DNA of 64,000 bases from Shewanella donghaensis. GTDB taxonomy: Bacteria > Pseudomonadota > Gammaproteobacteria > Enterobacterales > Shewanellaceae. Shown here one piece after another: positions 19,129-28,942 of the stretch (position 1 is its first letter; each line of letters begins with the position of its first letter). The DNA lies in assembly GCF_007567505.1 (NCBI RefSeq), contig NZ_CP041783.1, positions 2,914,001 to 2,978,000 of the forward strand. The letters are read 5' to 3'. The position numbers were made by a program, and so were the translations under genes. The notes beneath the pieces are model-generated. The model worked only from the letters and a program-made list of their open reading frames with translations. It ran no database searches and was not told the DNA's origin.

Positions 19129-20352
19129 TTATATGGACCACAAGTAGTAAATTTGCGATTTCATGCGAATAATAATGCCTCTAATGATATCGAGGAAGGA
19201 CAGAAACTCCACCGGTTTAGCCGCTGATATCCACGCTAAGCCTACTGAGCCCACAGGAATATCATAACCTTCAGTTTCATCCAGTTTCAACCTGACAAAG
19301 TGGTGTTTGTTATTTAAATTTTGCCCCGTGGTTTGTCTAACATTATCATCACGCGCCAACAAACTACCTTGTGCTTCACCCGTCGCTTCAATAATGCCTT
19401 CAACGTGGGCATTAAATACTTTTCCTGGATACACCGCAGATGAGAACTCAGACATTTGCCCGACTTTTACATTACGGATCGCTTGATGATTAACACGCAT
19501 CAGTACGTATTTTTCATCGGTGTACATCTGAATTCGCGGTGCCACTCCAACATATTGGCCTTCACGCATTATAAAGTTAGTTAAATAACCATTCGCAGGC
19601 GCATAAACCTTGGTGTTATCTAAGTTCCATTGCGCTTGCGCAACCGATTCAATTTCACTGTTCAAGTCTGATTGGCGACTATCAACCGTTAAATGCGCCT
19701 TTTGAATATTAAGTTGTGCCTTATGGACTTCTGTACCCGCTTTAGAAATTTTCGTGGTGTAAGCATCAACTTGTGATTGCGCCAAATCAACTGCGGTTTG
19801 CTGCTCATCTAACTGGCTTTGAGTTATGGTGTCAGCAACTTTACTGTTTTGCTCAACATAACGCGCTAAGGTCGTTTGTTTCCAAACCAAATCTTTCTTT
19901 GATGCATGTAACTGATTTTTAGTTATCGATACATCAGACTCTGCAACTTGCAGCTCTTTGTTGGCAATTAAAATATCTTCTCTTGATAGCGATAAGGCGA
20001 CTTCAGCAGTTTGCTGTTGTACTTGGGCTTTATTCAACGCAATTTGATATGGCTCATCATCAATTTCATAAATAAGCTGACCAGCAACCACCTTTTCATT
20101 AGGCTCAACATAAATCCCTTTTACATTGCCTTTAATCTGAGTCGATGCTGGGCGCAGTTGAATATGTGGAGATTGCACTATCGAACCACCAGATAAATCC
20201 ATCGGTGCGTAATTAAGTAACCCCACCCATACAAACATTAACCAACCGGTGCCCCCCAGGTATGCAAAGGCTTTAGTGCCTTTATTCCAAGGCATTCCCA
20301 CCATTCTAAGTATGTAAATCAGTAGCGCCCAAATAGCTAAACCTTCAATCAT
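19129..20352 (-). CDS. HlyD/EmrA-family membrane fusion protein (YiaV-like)
   Basis: 407 residues. Two N-terminal hydrophobic segments (about 5-20 and 28-46), a biotinyl-lipoyl half-motif (KGNVKGIYVEPNEKVVAGQLIYEID), a long coiled-coil hairpin (about 105-225) rich in Gln/Ala, the second lipoyl half (APANGYLTNFIMREGQYV), then a beta-barrel domain. Periplasmic adaptor type, probably for export or envelope maintenance. No dedicated transporter lies alongside; the partner gene upstream is a DUF3302 protein that overlaps it by four bases, the yiaW-yiaV arrangement. Confidence 0.85.
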   Translation of the reverse strand: MIEGLAIWALLIYILRMVGMPWNKGTKAFAYLGGTGWLMFVWVGLLNYAPMDLSGGSIVQSPHIQLRPASTQIKGNVKGIYVEPNEKVVAGQLIYEIDDEPYQIALNKAQVQQQTAEVALSLSREDILIANKELQVAESDVSITKNQLHASKKDLVWKQTTLARYVEQNSKVADTITQSQLDEQQTAVDLAQSQVDAYTTKISKAGTEVHKAQLNIQKAHLTVDSRQSDLNSEIESVAQAQWNLDNTKVYAPANGYLTNFIMREGQYVGVAPRIQMYTDEKYVLMRVNHQAIRNVKVGQMSEFSSAVYPGKVFNAHVEGIIEATGEAQGSLLARDDNVRQTTGQNLNNKHHFVRLKLDETEGYDIPVGSVGLAWISAAKPVEFLSFLDIIRGIIIRMKSQIYYLWSI

Positions 20353-20756
20353 AATAACGCTCCTTTACTTATCGTGGCAGCTTGCTGCGGTGCTGGCTCT
20401 AACTGATGTGATGCTGACTGTTGAGCTTCTGGTGCTAGAGGTTTTGGTGTTAGGGGTTCTGGTTCGCTCTCACGCCAGATATCTCGTATTCTTCTCAACG
20501 CTTTACCGCTATCAACAAAAGCCACCAGCACAGCTAAAACCCACACCCAATGCCAGACAAAACCAATCCAGGTGAGCGCAGTAATCAAGCCTATCTGTTG
20601 ATGCTTTTCTTTATGCGCTTTATTGATCGGCAATTCATGAATTCGCCAGAAACCTATTCCTGCCGCCGCGACCGTAACCACTAAAACAACTAATGCTAAT
20701 CCGTGAAGGGCGGTATCAACGCCTGAGTCAACAAACGGCATACTAAATAAACTCAT
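20349..20756 (-). CDS. DUF3302 inner-membrane protein (YiaW-like)
   Basis: 135 residues with two membrane helices (about 17-36 and 57-80), HELP...KAHKEKHQQIGLITALTW between them and a Pro/Ala/Gln-rich C-terminal tail. The length, topology and four-base ATGA overlap with the HlyD-type gene match the yiaW-yiaV pair. ATG at 20756 has GAGGAG seven bases upstream; a TTG in frame at 20771 is part of that site, so it was not used. Confidence 0.75.
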   Translation of the reverse strand: MSLFSMPFVDSGVDTALHGLALVVLVVTVAAAGIGFWRIHELPINKAHKEKHQQIGLITALTWIGFVWHWVWVLAVLVAFVDSGKALRRIRDIWRESEPEPLTPKPLAPEAQQSASHQLEPAPQQAATISKGALL

Positions 20757-20893
20757 GGTAAAACTCCTCAAACAATCGCAATGGGCACATTCTGCATGTT
20801 CTTAAAATGAGGACAACAGCAAGTCACCACTAGTATCATTTTCAGCTATTTTTTGATATATATAGTGACACCGTATCCAGTGAGAAATTTAGT

Positions 20894-21919
20894 ATGTCGT
20901 TTGATATGTCTTTTATCCGAGTGTGCTGTATTAAGCCTTTATTGCTGGGAATTGAAAAAGTTTATGGCATTAAGTCAGAGAGTTTAGGCATTCCAATAAG
21001 ATTACTTGATGAGCCCATGGCACTGATCCCATTTACTGAAGTGGCTGATTGGTTTATTAAAATTGAACAACTTACAGGTGAGCAAGATTTCATGCTCAAA
21101 TTACAATCTTATCTCAATTTTAATCAAATTGGCCCCTTGGGGAATTGGTTCTTATCGACCCCTGATTTAGCTCTATCATTTAGGCGAATAAACTACGCTA
21201 TTGCCAGCTTTCAATCCGGTGCCAGTTATTACGGCATCCAATCAAGTAAAATTATAAAGTGGTGTTACAACAACCCTTATGCCACCGACAGGTCTAAATC
21301 CCATGATTCATTGCGCATTGCTATCTCACTATTAAATACAGCACGCCATTTCTTAGGCCCTAACTACAGCCCAATTAAAGTCATGCTAAGCGGGCCTACT
21401 TTAGGACAAAATAGCATTGAAAAATTAATGGGCTGTAAAGTCACTTGGAATGCGCCGCAAACTGAGCTGTGGATTGGTTTAAATGAATTAATTAATAATG
21501 AATTTCATCATCAAGTGGGCCAGCCTATATTTGATGCCGATACTGCACTGCCGTTCAATCAACTCGATAAATTTCTCAATATGCCACAGGCACATGATGT
21601 CCCCAAGTTACTGTACGAAATGGTGAATTATTGTCGTTTTTATGGTTTACCTACCTTAAATAAATTAGCCAATTTATGCGGCCTATCTAAGCAACAATTA
21701 CAGCGTCGGTTAGCCTTCACAGGTTTTAGTTTTACGGAGTTACTGAAATATATTCTGGGGAATCTAGCAATTAAGTATATGCAGGAAGGGAAAAGTATTA
21801 CCGAAATATCCGTGTTATTAGGTTATTCAAGTAATCGCAGTTTTAGTAAAAGCTTTCAGCTGTTTCATCAACAAACCCCGACTCAATACTTGCAAAAAAT
21901 CCAACAAAAAAGCCCTTAA
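20894..21919 (+). CDS. AraC-family transcriptional regulator
   Basis: 341 residues: an N-terminal ligand-binding-like domain of the type found in OruR/ArgR-like AraC proteins (about 15-200, with FNQIGPLGNWFLSTPDLALSF) and a C-terminal double helix-turn-helix (about 240-335, LNKLANLCGLSKQQLQRRL and ITEISVLLGYSSNRSFSKSFQ). Divergent from the YiaW/YiaV-like pair, separated by about 137 bases, so it probably controls them; that is inference. Confidence 0.88.
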   Translation: MSFDMSFIRVCCIKPLLLGIEKVYGIKSESLGIPIRLLDEPMALIPFTEVADWFIKIEQLTGEQDFMLKLQSYLNFNQIGPLGNWFLSTPDLALSFRRINYAIASFQSGASYYGIQSSKIIKWCYNNPYATDRSKSHDSLRIAISLLNTARHFLGPNYSPIKVMLSGPTLGQNSIEKLMGCKVTWNAPQTELWIGLNELINNEFHHQVGQPIFDADTALPFNQLDKFLNMPQAHDVPKLLYEMVNYCRFYGLPTLNKLANLCGLSKQQLQRRLAFTGFSFTELLKYILGNLAIKYMQEGKSITEISVLLGYSSNRSFSKSFQLFHQQTPTQYLQKIQQKSP

Positions 21920-21931
21920 AAAGGGCTTTTT
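21905..21931. terminator. bidirectional rho-independent terminator
   Basis: AGCCCTT/AAGGGCT stem with A-run and T-run on either side; overlaps the stop region of the AraC gene and faces mtr from the other side. Confidence 0.88.
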
Positions 21932-21955
21932 ATTTACAGATTGTTTACCAAAAAA

Positions 21956-23200
21956 TTATCTATAAACAGGCAGTAAATCTGCCATTGCCAATAAATGACA
22001 AGTCGCAGTGACAATACCGAATACGATGATGACAACAATCAATGGCGTGCCACCAGGGACTCTGAAGCTGTTTTCATCAGGGAACATTTTACGTGACTTA
22101 TAAGCCATCATAGCCGGAACAATCGCCGCCCAAATAGTGGCAGCTAGCGCAGCAAAGCCAATAGCCATCAAGAAGCCGTTAGGGAATAATAATCCCAATA
22201 CTGTCGGTGGGATAAAAGTAATAGCCGCAGTTTTGATTCGGCCATTATTTGATTCGTCAAAACCAAATAAATCTGCAAGGTAATCAAACAAACCTAAGGT
22301 AACACCGAGAAATGATGACGCTACCGCTAAGTTAGCAAACAAGGTCAACATGGTGTTAAGCCATTTATTGGCCATCACTTCTGACAAAGCGCCAACCAAT
22401 ACGCCCATATTGCCGCCTTGGGCAATGATGTCGCTAAACTGACTGCGAGGAATGTTGCCCATGGTCGCCACTAACCAACAAGCGTAAATGACTAATGCGA
22501 TAAAAGTACCGATACAGATAGCTTTTATAATCACTTTAGGCTGTTTGCCATAATACTTAACGAGGCTTGGTACATTACCGTGGTAGCCAAAGCTTGCAAG
22601 ACCAAATGGCAGAGCTGCCAATATATAAGGTGAAAAACTAGCTTCACCATCTGGCATCAATAATTTAGCGCTGTCCACATCTATCAGCAAGTTGCCCACA
22701 GCAAGGAAAAACGTTATGAGCATGCCGCCAATCATAATGGTGGTAATGCGATCAACCGCTTTAGTACTGATAACAACCACTGCAGCAAGCACTGCAGCAA
22801 ACACTAAACCTGCAGCACTTTGCGGTAAATGAATACCCATACCCGATAAGGTGTGGTTCACAATCGAGCCACCGCCACTAATGTAGGCATAGGTCAGAAT
22901 GTATAAAACAAAGGCAATTGACAGACCGTTAATGATCCGCCAGAACTGGCCTAAAGTCACTTTGGTTAACGTATCAAAACTGTCGCCAGGTTTGAAATGT
23001 AAATTAGTTTCAAGCAGCATCAGCCCAGAAACCAGCATACAAAACCAAATACCGACTAGCATGACTAATGAATAGCCAAACCACATGCCTGCACTAACAA
23101 CAGGCAAAGAAAACATACCAGCACCAACGGTAGTACCGGCGATGATCATAGCGCCGCCTAATAAGGATTTATTTTGCGGTTGTGATTGTGTTGCGCTCAT
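21956..23200 (-). CDS. mtr: tryptophan permease Mtr (HAAAP family)
   Basis: Proton-coupled aromatic amino-acid transporter. 414 residues, the same length as E. coli Mtr, with eleven hydrophobic segments and family-diagnostic stretches [71 protein letters not shown] and the end LLPVYR. These agree better with Mtr than with TyrP or TnaB. It lies 11 bases after plsB on the same strand. I see no clear TrpR operator. Confidence 0.9.
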   Translation of the reverse strand: MSATQSQPQNKSLLGGAMIIAGTTVGAGMFSLPVVSAGMWFGYSLVMLVGIWFCMLVSGLMLLETNLHFKPGDSFDTLTKVTLGQFWRIINGLSIAFVLYILTYAYISGGGSIVNHTLSGMGIHLPQSAAGLVFAAVLAAVVVISTKAVDRITTIMIGGMLITFFLAVGNLLIDVDSAKLLMPDGEASFSPYILAALPFGLASFGYHGNVPSLVKYYGKQPKVIIKAICIGTFIALVIYACWLVATMGNIPRSQFSDIIAQGGNMGVLVGALSEVMANKWLNTMLTLFANLAVASSFLGVTLGLFDYLADLFGFDESNNGRIKTAAITFIPPTVLGLLFPNGFLMAIGFAALAATIWAAIVPAMMAYKSRKMFPDENSFRVPGGTPLIVVIIVFGIVTATCHLLAMADLLPVYR

Positions 23201-23211
23201 AAAATTAGTAA

Positions 23212-25668
23212 TTACCCATGTTCCACTGTGACGCTATCGACAATGGTTTTTCGAACAGATAAACGCAGCATACCATTGGCATGATCACGTATTCGGATGA
23301 CTTCAAATTGATTGTCATTACCCGATAGGTATCCTAATTCTTTTAATTTAACACTCAAATTATTATAGAGCTTTTTGTCATAAAACTCTGGCGCAGTAAT
23401 TCCGTGTAAAGCACCTAAACGCTGAGCCAATAAATGGCTAGCGCTTTCAAGATCTGAACGCTCAATTTCTGGCTTGTAAGCCAATAAATTAAAGATAATC
23501 GCGTAACGTTGTAAGGTCTCACTTACCGTCCCAGACAATAGCATTAACTGGGTAATGTTACCTTGATTGACTTCAAAGTGATCAGTACCAGAAATCAATT
23601 GCTGCTCAACAAATAAATCAAGAACATGATCAACATACGTCGTTAAATCTTTAATGCCCATAAACAGTTCAGCTTTCAATAATGGGTAAAAGTCTTTAAC
23701 AATTTGCTGTATTTTCTCGCGATTAAATTCTTCATATTGCACCAAACAGCTTGCTACTAAAGAAGGTACTGCCATTAGATGAATAATGTTATTGCGATAA
23801 TAGCTCATGGCAATGACTGATTTATCATCAATAGAAATGATTTCGCCCATTGCATCTGTCGTTGAAGTGAACTTATTCAATGATAAACACTGTTCAACTA
23901 AATCATGAGATGAACCATCAGCAACAGACGCATACTGAGTGTATGGCACATCTTTTAAGATTTTAAGATATAAATCTAATTGTCTCTCAAGCTCGGTACG
24001 CTCTAATGCATTTTGCTCTGATGCCAATAACACCATGCTGGTTAATGTCACTGAACTCGCAGCGGCTGCACCATTGATGTTAGTCATGACTTTATTCGCC
24101 AGTACATTAACCGCAGGCGTTAACCATGAAGGCTTTTGATCTGGGTCTTTGGCAATCTCTTCACGCCAATTAGGCGATTGTTCATTCAAGAAATTTTGCA
24201 CATTAATCGGCTCACCAAAATTGACATAACCTTGACCAAAGTTACCTAATTTACGCAATGCTCCAAATACCTGCCAAACGGATTCTTTTTGCTTTTTCTT
24301 GCCGCTTAACTCTTTGTGATAAGTCGACACTTCCATCACATGGTCATAGCCTAAATAAACAGGCACCAGAGTGACTGGGCGTTCGATTCCGCGCAGTACA
24401 CAGTTAACCGTCATCGCTAACATGCCAGTTTTAGGCGCTAATAAACGACCGGTACGCGAACGACCACCTTCAGTGAAGTATTCAACCGAATAGCCTTTAG
24501 CAAATAGCTGATCTAAGTATTCACGGAATACCGCGGTATAAAGTTTGTTGCCGTTAAAACTACGGCGAATAAAGAATGCACCACCACGGCGGAACATAGG
24601 CCCTGCAGGCCAGAAATTCAAATTAATACCTGCGGCAATATGCGGCGGCACCATACCTTGGTAATACAGTATGTATGAAAGCAGTAAGTAATCCATATGG
24701 CTACGATGACACGGCACATAAACAATTTCGTGACCATCATGATGCAGTTTACGCACTTGCTCAGCACTTTTAATGCTAATACCACTGTATAACTTGTTCC
24801 ACAGCCAAGTGAGAAAACGCTCTGCAATACGGACTAAGCTATCAGAGTAATCTGCAGCAACTTCATCTAAATATTCAATCGCTTTTTCGCGGGCTTTTTC
24901 TTCTGATATTTTTTTGTTAACCGCTTCTTCTTTAATCGCTTTAGTGATCGCCTCAGATTTTAATAATGAGTTGAACATCGCTTGGCGATTCGGCAGTTGC
25001 GGGCCCGTCATCACTTTACGTTGACGTCTAAAGTGAACCCGTGCAACACGAATAAGCTTGTGAGCAATACTGACGTCAGTACCATGTTCATCAGCCATAT
25101 AGCGTAATGACATCGCATTTGAAAACTGCACAAAGCTGTGACGGCCTAAAAACAAAATCATCAACCATTTACGCAGCCAAGTTGGATTTTCACGCTCAAA
25201 AACAGCAGCAGTGATGGTATCGTCTTCTTTACCAGGAATACGTCCCCAATATAGGCTAACCGGAACCAACTGAATATCTAGCTCATTATTTTTCTTATGT
25301 AATGTTAGTAGCTTTGTGAAATTATCCACAAACTTATCGCCACTTAAACGTTTACCAAACAAAGGTTTACGACCTTCAACACACACAATTCTCGGTGTAT
25401 TTAAACCATCTACGTCTAGTCTCTCATAGGGGCTCGGTAAGCCGTATTTAGCCGTCACTTCATTTAAAGCAGCAATATCACTGAGTGATTCTGTCTTCAT
25501 TACATAGACCACTGGTTTATCTGGGTCTAAGTTCAGATCGGCAAATGGATCCTCTGGCACAACAACAGTGTGCACCATGAGTTTTTGTATCCAACGTAAT
25601 GATTTTGCAATGATTGAATCAGGTTTTAACATGAGTGTTCGCATTTTCAACATCAATTTATTGCGCAT
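23212..25668 (-). CDS. plsB: glycerol-3-phosphate 1-O-acyltransferase PlsB
   Basis: First step of phospholipid synthesis: acylates glycerol-3-phosphate at sn-1; peripheral on the inner membrane. 818 residues, near the 807 of E. coli. Acyltransferase motifs: [11 protein letters not shown] (HX4D, about residue 320), [47 protein letters not shown]. Several in-frame ATGs cluster at the start, so the exact N-terminus is uncertain. Divergent from lexA. Confidence 0.96.
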   Translation of the reverse strand: MRNKLMLKMRTLMLKPDSIIAKSLRWIQKLMVHTVVVPEDPFADLNLDPDKPVVYVMKTESLSDIAALNEVTAKYGLPSPYERLDVDGLNTPRIVCVEGRKPLFGKRLSGDKFVDNFTKLLTLHKKNNELDIQLVPVSLYWGRIPGKEDDTITAAVFERENPTWLRKWLMILFLGRHSFVQFSNAMSLRYMADEHGTDVSIAHKLIRVARVHFRRQRKVMTGPQLPNRQAMFNSLLKSEAITKAIKEEAVNKKISEEKAREKAIEYLDEVAADYSDSLVRIAERFLTWLWNKLYSGISIKSAEQVRKLHHDGHEIVYVPCHRSHMDYLLLSYILYYQGMVPPHIAAGINLNFWPAGPMFRRGGAFFIRRSFNGNKLYTAVFREYLDQLFAKGYSVEYFTEGGRSRTGRLLAPKTGMLAMTVNCVLRGIERPVTLVPVYLGYDHVMEVSTYHKELSGKKKQKESVWQVFGALRKLGNFGQGYVNFGEPINVQNFLNEQSPNWREEIAKDPDQKPSWLTPAVNVLANKVMTNINGAAAASSVTLTSMVLLASEQNALERTELERQLDLYLKILKDVPYTQYASVADGSSHDLVEQCLSLNKFTSTTDAMGEIISIDDKSVIAMSYYRNNIIHLMAVPSLVASCLVQYEEFNREKIQQIVKDFYPLLKAELFMGIKDLTTYVDHVLDLFVEQQLISGTDHFEVNQGNITQLMLLSGTVSETLQRYAIIFNLLAYKPEIERSDLESASHLLAQRLGALHGITAPEFYDKKLYNNLSVKLKELGYLSGNDNQFEVIRIRDHANGMLRLSVRKTIVDSVTVEHG

Positions 25669-25749
25669 AGAATACCAGATTCTTGTTCAGATTCCCTAAC
25701 CTACATTAATTGTAAAAATTAATGGTTAATACTTGCACGATTAAAAATA

Positions 25750-25765
25750 CTGTATATAATGACAG
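25750..25765 (+). promoter_or_regulatory. LexA operator (SOS box 1)
   Basis: CTGTATATAATGACAG fits CTGT-N8-ACAG exactly, 28 bases before the lexA start. Confidence 0.93.
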
Positions 25766-25768
25766 TCA

Positions 25769-25784
25769 CTGTATATAAAAACAG
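25769..25784 (+). promoter_or_regulatory. LexA operator (SOS box 2)
   Basis: CTGTATATAAAAACAG fits CTGT-N8-ACAG exactly, three bases after the first box. Tandem boxes in front of lexA give autorepression as in E. coli. Confidence 0.93.
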
Positions 25785-25792
25785 GAATCAAT

Positions 25793-26410
25793 ATGAGACC
25801 TTTAACGCCACGCCAAGCTGAAATATTAGAGCTTATTAAATGTAATATCGCCGAAACTGGTATGCCACCGACTCGTGCAGAAATTGCTACTCGATTAGGC
25901 TTTAAAAGTGCTAATGCTGCAGAAGAGCATTTAAAAGCGCTCGCCAAAAAAGGCTGTATTGAAATTATTCCTGGTACCTCTCGCGGTATTCGTATGGTGC
26001 AAGTTGAAGAGGAAGTTGAAGCAGGCTTACCGCTTATCGGCCAAGTGGCTGCAGGTGAACCCATCCTTGCTCAGGAACATGTTGAACAGTATTTCCAAGT
26101 TGACCCAGAAATGTTTAAACCCAATGCCAATTTTTTACTACGTGTTCGTGGCGACAGTATGAAAGATATTGGTATTTTAGAGGGTGATTTACTCGCTGTG
26201 CATAAAATGCAAACAGCGACCAATGGTCAAGTTGTTGTTGCACGTTTAGAAGACGACGTCACCGTTAAAAGATTTGAAAAGAAAGGCAATATTATCTATC
26301 TGCATGCAGAGAATGATGAATATGAGCCAATTAAAGTAGATTTAAACTGCCAAAACCTAACGATTGAAGGGCTTGCTGTTGGCGTTATTCGTAATGGAGG
26401 TTGGTTATGA
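25793..26410 (+). CDS. lexA: SOS repressor LexA
   Basis: Represses SOS genes and self-cleaves when RecA filaments form. 205 residues; winged HTH with [23 protein letters not shown] (about 25-47), cleavage site Ala87-Gly88, catalytic Ser122 in GDSM and Lys159. AGGA precedes the ATG. Followed directly by sulA, whose ATG overlaps the lexA stop (ATGA). Confidence 0.98.
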   Translation: MRPLTPRQAEILELIKCNIAETGMPPTRAEIATRLGFKSANAAEEHLKALAKKGCIEIIPGTSRGIRMVQVEEEVEAGLPLIGQVAAGEPILAQEHVEQYFQVDPEMFKPNANFLLRVRGDSMKDIGILEGDLLAVHKMQTATNGQVVVARLEDDVTVKRFEKKGNIIYLHAENDEYEPIKVDLNCQNLTIEGLAVGVIRNGGWL

Positions 26411-26913
26411 ACACATTAATAGGTAATGCACCCCGTCATCCAGGTTTATGGGTTGATATGGTCTCTGACTCAATACCAGTAAAACAAGGTATTGAAACTA
26501 AGCGCACCCAGAACCAAGGCTTAACAGAGTTAACGCAATTATGTAGTGAACTCGCGGTTTTAAGTCAGCAAGGTCGTTGGATTGTGCTGATTAATGCGCC
26601 ACATATCGGCTATAAACAAATCCTTGCCAATGCTAATGTTCGCATGGACAGAGTTTTGTTGGTTCATACCAAAGATGAAGTTGAAACACTGTGGGCAATG
26701 GAAAAAGCACTGACAAGTGGTACGTCAAGTGCAGTAATTACTTGGACGACACCATTAGATTCTCGCGATAATCGCCGCATTCAGTTGGTTGCCAAAAGCG
26801 CTTTAGCTCAAGGGCTAATTATTGAAGATGTAAATACTCACTTACGTGATGAGCAAACATTATCAGCGACTTCAGCAACAACAAATACATTAAATCTGGC
26901 TTCTTTTCACTAA
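26407..26913 (+). CDS. sulA: SOS cell division inhibitor SulA
   Basis: 168 residues in the SulA/RecA-like fold family; [21 protein letters not shown] and [21 protein letters not shown] are the characteristic stretches. SulA blocks FtsZ polymerisation during DNA damage. The ATG at 26407 has a perfect GGAGG upstream and overlaps the lexA stop by four bases; the open frame extends six bases further to a TTG, which is not needed. Co-transcription with lexA places it directly under the twin SOS boxes. Confidence 0.9.
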   Translation: MNTLIGNAPRHPGLWVDMVSDSIPVKQGIETKRTQNQGLTELTQLCSELAVLSQQGRWIVLINAPHIGYKQILANANVRMDRVLLVHTKDEVETLWAMEKALTSGTSSAVITWTTPLDSRDNRRIQLVAKSALAQGLIIEDVNTHLRDEQTLSATSATTNTLNLASFH

Positions 26914-26925
26914 GAAAGCACTGAT

Positions 26926-26960
26926 AAAAAAGCCCTTCACTTTGGTGAGGGGCTTTTTTT
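26926..26960 (+). terminator. rho-independent terminator of lexA-sulA
   Basis: Ten-pair stem AGCCCTTCAC/GTGAGGGGCT with loop TTTG and an eight-T tail, 15 bases past the sulA stop. Confidence 0.93.
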
Positions 26961-26986
26961 TCGCTTTTATTCAGCAAATTAGATGT

Positions 26987-27008
26987 AAAAGTGATCTTGA
27001 TCAATATT
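26987..27008 (+). promoter_or_regulatory. FNR/CRP-like site upstream of the cox operon
   Basis: The 14-mer GTGATCTTGATCAA at 26991-27004 matches nine of ten defined positions of the FNR (EtrA) consensus TTGAT-N4-ATCAA, and the surrounding 22-mer matches about 17 of 22 positions of the CRP consensus. It is about 340 bases before coxB. Oxygen- or carbon-linked control of the oxidase is plausible inference. The remaining gap to 27343 is AT-rich with no supported gene. Confidence 0.45.
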
Positions 27009-27343
27009 TAAACTCCAAGTAGTGTAGTTAACAAGAAGGTAACAATTGTTGTGACTTTCGAGTAATAAATGATAGACGGCGACAAACGCTATAAAAGATT
27101 GAGCTGGTACCATGCGGTATAGAAAGCCTTGAATGTAAAGCGTCAAATAAAATTGATAAGTTCAGTATTAGGTACAAGTGTGGCAGCGTAAAACCATAAA
27201 ATAATTGAGTTTTCAAGCTCAAAGCCACCGTGTACTTTGAAAAGATCAAACTTTTTCGGGAATGAAAAGTTTGCATAGAGCAGAGTATTACTGTGTGGCT
27301 TTTCTTTGTAATTGCATTTCGCAATTAGCAGAGGAGTAGTCTT

Positions 27344-28933
27344 GTGAAGCGAATGTTGTACGGATTAATGGTGGCGTTGCTTGCAGCCCCACTCACTGCG
27401 GCTGAAATGCCACTAAACATGACTCAAGGTGTGACAGATATCAGTGGTAAGGTTTATGACCTTCACATGATAATTTTATATATCTGTTGTGCCATTGGTG
27501 TTGTGGTCTTTGGGATCATGATTTATTCGATGATCTATCACAGAAAATCAAAAGGTGCTGTTGCAGCAGACTTTCACGATAGTACCAAAGTTGAAATAGC
27601 TTGGACTGTATTGCCATTTGTCATTCTTATCGGCATGGCCATTCCAGCAACGAAAACTTTGATTGCGATGGAAGATCCTAGCGATGCAGAACTGACCATC
27701 AAAATAACCGGCTCACAATGGAAATGGCATTACAGCTATTTTAATGAAGACGTCGAGTTTTTCAGCTTACTTTCAACCCCTGCGGCGCAAATCACAGGTA
27801 CCGAAGCTAAAACGGAGACTTACTTATTAGAAGTAGATAAGCCGTTAGTTTTGCCTATCGATAGAAAAGTGCGTTTCTTAATGACTTCCGATGATGTTAT
27901 CCATTCTTGGTGGGTGCCTGCATTTGCCGTTAAGAAAGATGCCAATCCTGGTTTCATCAATGAAGCGTGGACTAAAATCGATAAAATCGGCACCTATCGC
28001 GGCCAATGTGCAGAGTTATGCGGTAAAGACCATGGCTTTATGCCGATTGTGGTTGAAGCCGTATCTGAAGCAGACTTTGACCAGTGGTTAATCGACCAAA
28101 AGCAATTAACTGTTGATGCTAAAGCCGCTGCTGAGGCCTCGCTTTCACAGACACTTAGTCATGAAGAGTTAATGGCGCAAGGCGAACAAATTTATATGAG
28201 CCGTTGTGCCGCTTGCCACCAACCTAATGGTGCAGGCCTTCCTGGTGTATTCCCTTCTCTTATCGGTAGCCCAATGATCAAAGGACCTGTTTCTGGTCAT
28301 GTGGACATTGTTGTTAATGGTAAACCGGGTACTGCTATGCAAGCATTTGCTAAACAGCTAACGGCAACAGAAATTGCTGCGGTAGTCACTTATGAGCGTA
28401 ATGCTTGGGGTAATGATTCAGGTGATACCGTTCAAGCAGCTGATGTGAATGGCAACGGTGGTGCTTCAAGTTCCGCTGCTCCAGTAGAAATTCCCAGTAA
28501 AGACATGCCTACGCCTGTGACTTTACCCGCGACCCTACCTGAGACTGAACAAGTCGAAGCATCTGCAACTGAAGCCGTAACACAAGCGGTAGAAGAAGTT
28601 AAAGCGGTGGTATTAGATGACTTAACTATGGATGAGCTGATGACCATGGGTGAGAAAGTCTACATGACCAGCTGTGTTGCTTGTCATCAAGCAGCCGGAA
28701 CCGGTTTACCTGGTGCGTTCCCATCATTAGTGGGTAGTCCAGTGATAACCGGGCCCGTATCTGGTCACCTTGATGTTGTCATCAATGGTCAACCTGGTAC
28801 TGCCATGCAGGCATTTAACTCACTACTTACACCACAACAGCTCGCTGCCGTGGTGACTTATGAACGCAATGCATGGGGTAACAACTCCGGTGATGCGGTT
28901 CAGGCTTCTGATGTTGTTGGTCACGGAAAGTAA
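27344..28933 (+). CDS. coxB: cytochrome c oxidase subunit II with two fused cytochrome c domains
   Basis: Electron entry subunit of an aa3-type oxidase. Signal peptide (about 1-20), two membrane helices (about 42-64 and 84-105), CuA cupredoxin domain with ligands His187, Cys222, Glu224, Cys226, His230 and Met233. Then two class I cytochrome c domains: CAACH at 288-292 with axial Met332, and CVACH at 444-448 with axial Met488, 156 residues apart and highly alike. A Pro/Ala/Glu-rich linker (about 370-425) joins them. Start is GTG with GAGGAG seven bases upstream. Most caa3 subunits II carry one haem c domain. Confidence 0.94.
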   Translation: MKRMLYGLMVALLAAPLTAAEMPLNMTQGVTDISGKVYDLHMIILYICCAIGVVVFGIMIYSMIYHRKSKGAVAADFHDSTKVEIAWTVLPFVILIGMAIPATKTLIAMEDPSDAELTIKITGSQWKWHYSYFNEDVEFFSLLSTPAAQITGTEAKTETYLLEVDKPLVLPIDRKVRFLMTSDDVIHSWWVPAFAVKKDANPGFINEAWTKIDKIGTYRGQCAELCGKDHGFMPIVVEAVSEADFDQWLIDQKQLTVDAKAAAEASLSQTLSHEELMAQGEQIYMSRCAACHQPNGAGLPGVFPSLIGSPMIKGPVSGHVDIVVNGKPGTAMQAFAKQLTATEIAAVVTYERNAWGNDSGDTVQAADVNGNGGASSSAAPVEIPSKDMPTPVTLPATLPETEQVEASATEAVTQAVEEVKAVVLDDLTMDELMTMGEKVYMTSCVACHQAAGTGLPGAFPSLVGSPVITGPVSGHLDVVINGQPGTAMQAFNSLLTPQQLAAVVTYERNAWGNNSGDAVQASDVVGHGK

Positions 28934-28942
28934 GGGATTAAA

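Noticed and set aside
27028..27324. 98-codon minus-strand frame before coxB
   Set aside because: Composition is Leu/Ser/Phe-rich without domain signs, no ribosome site, and it lies in the regulatory gap of the cox operon.
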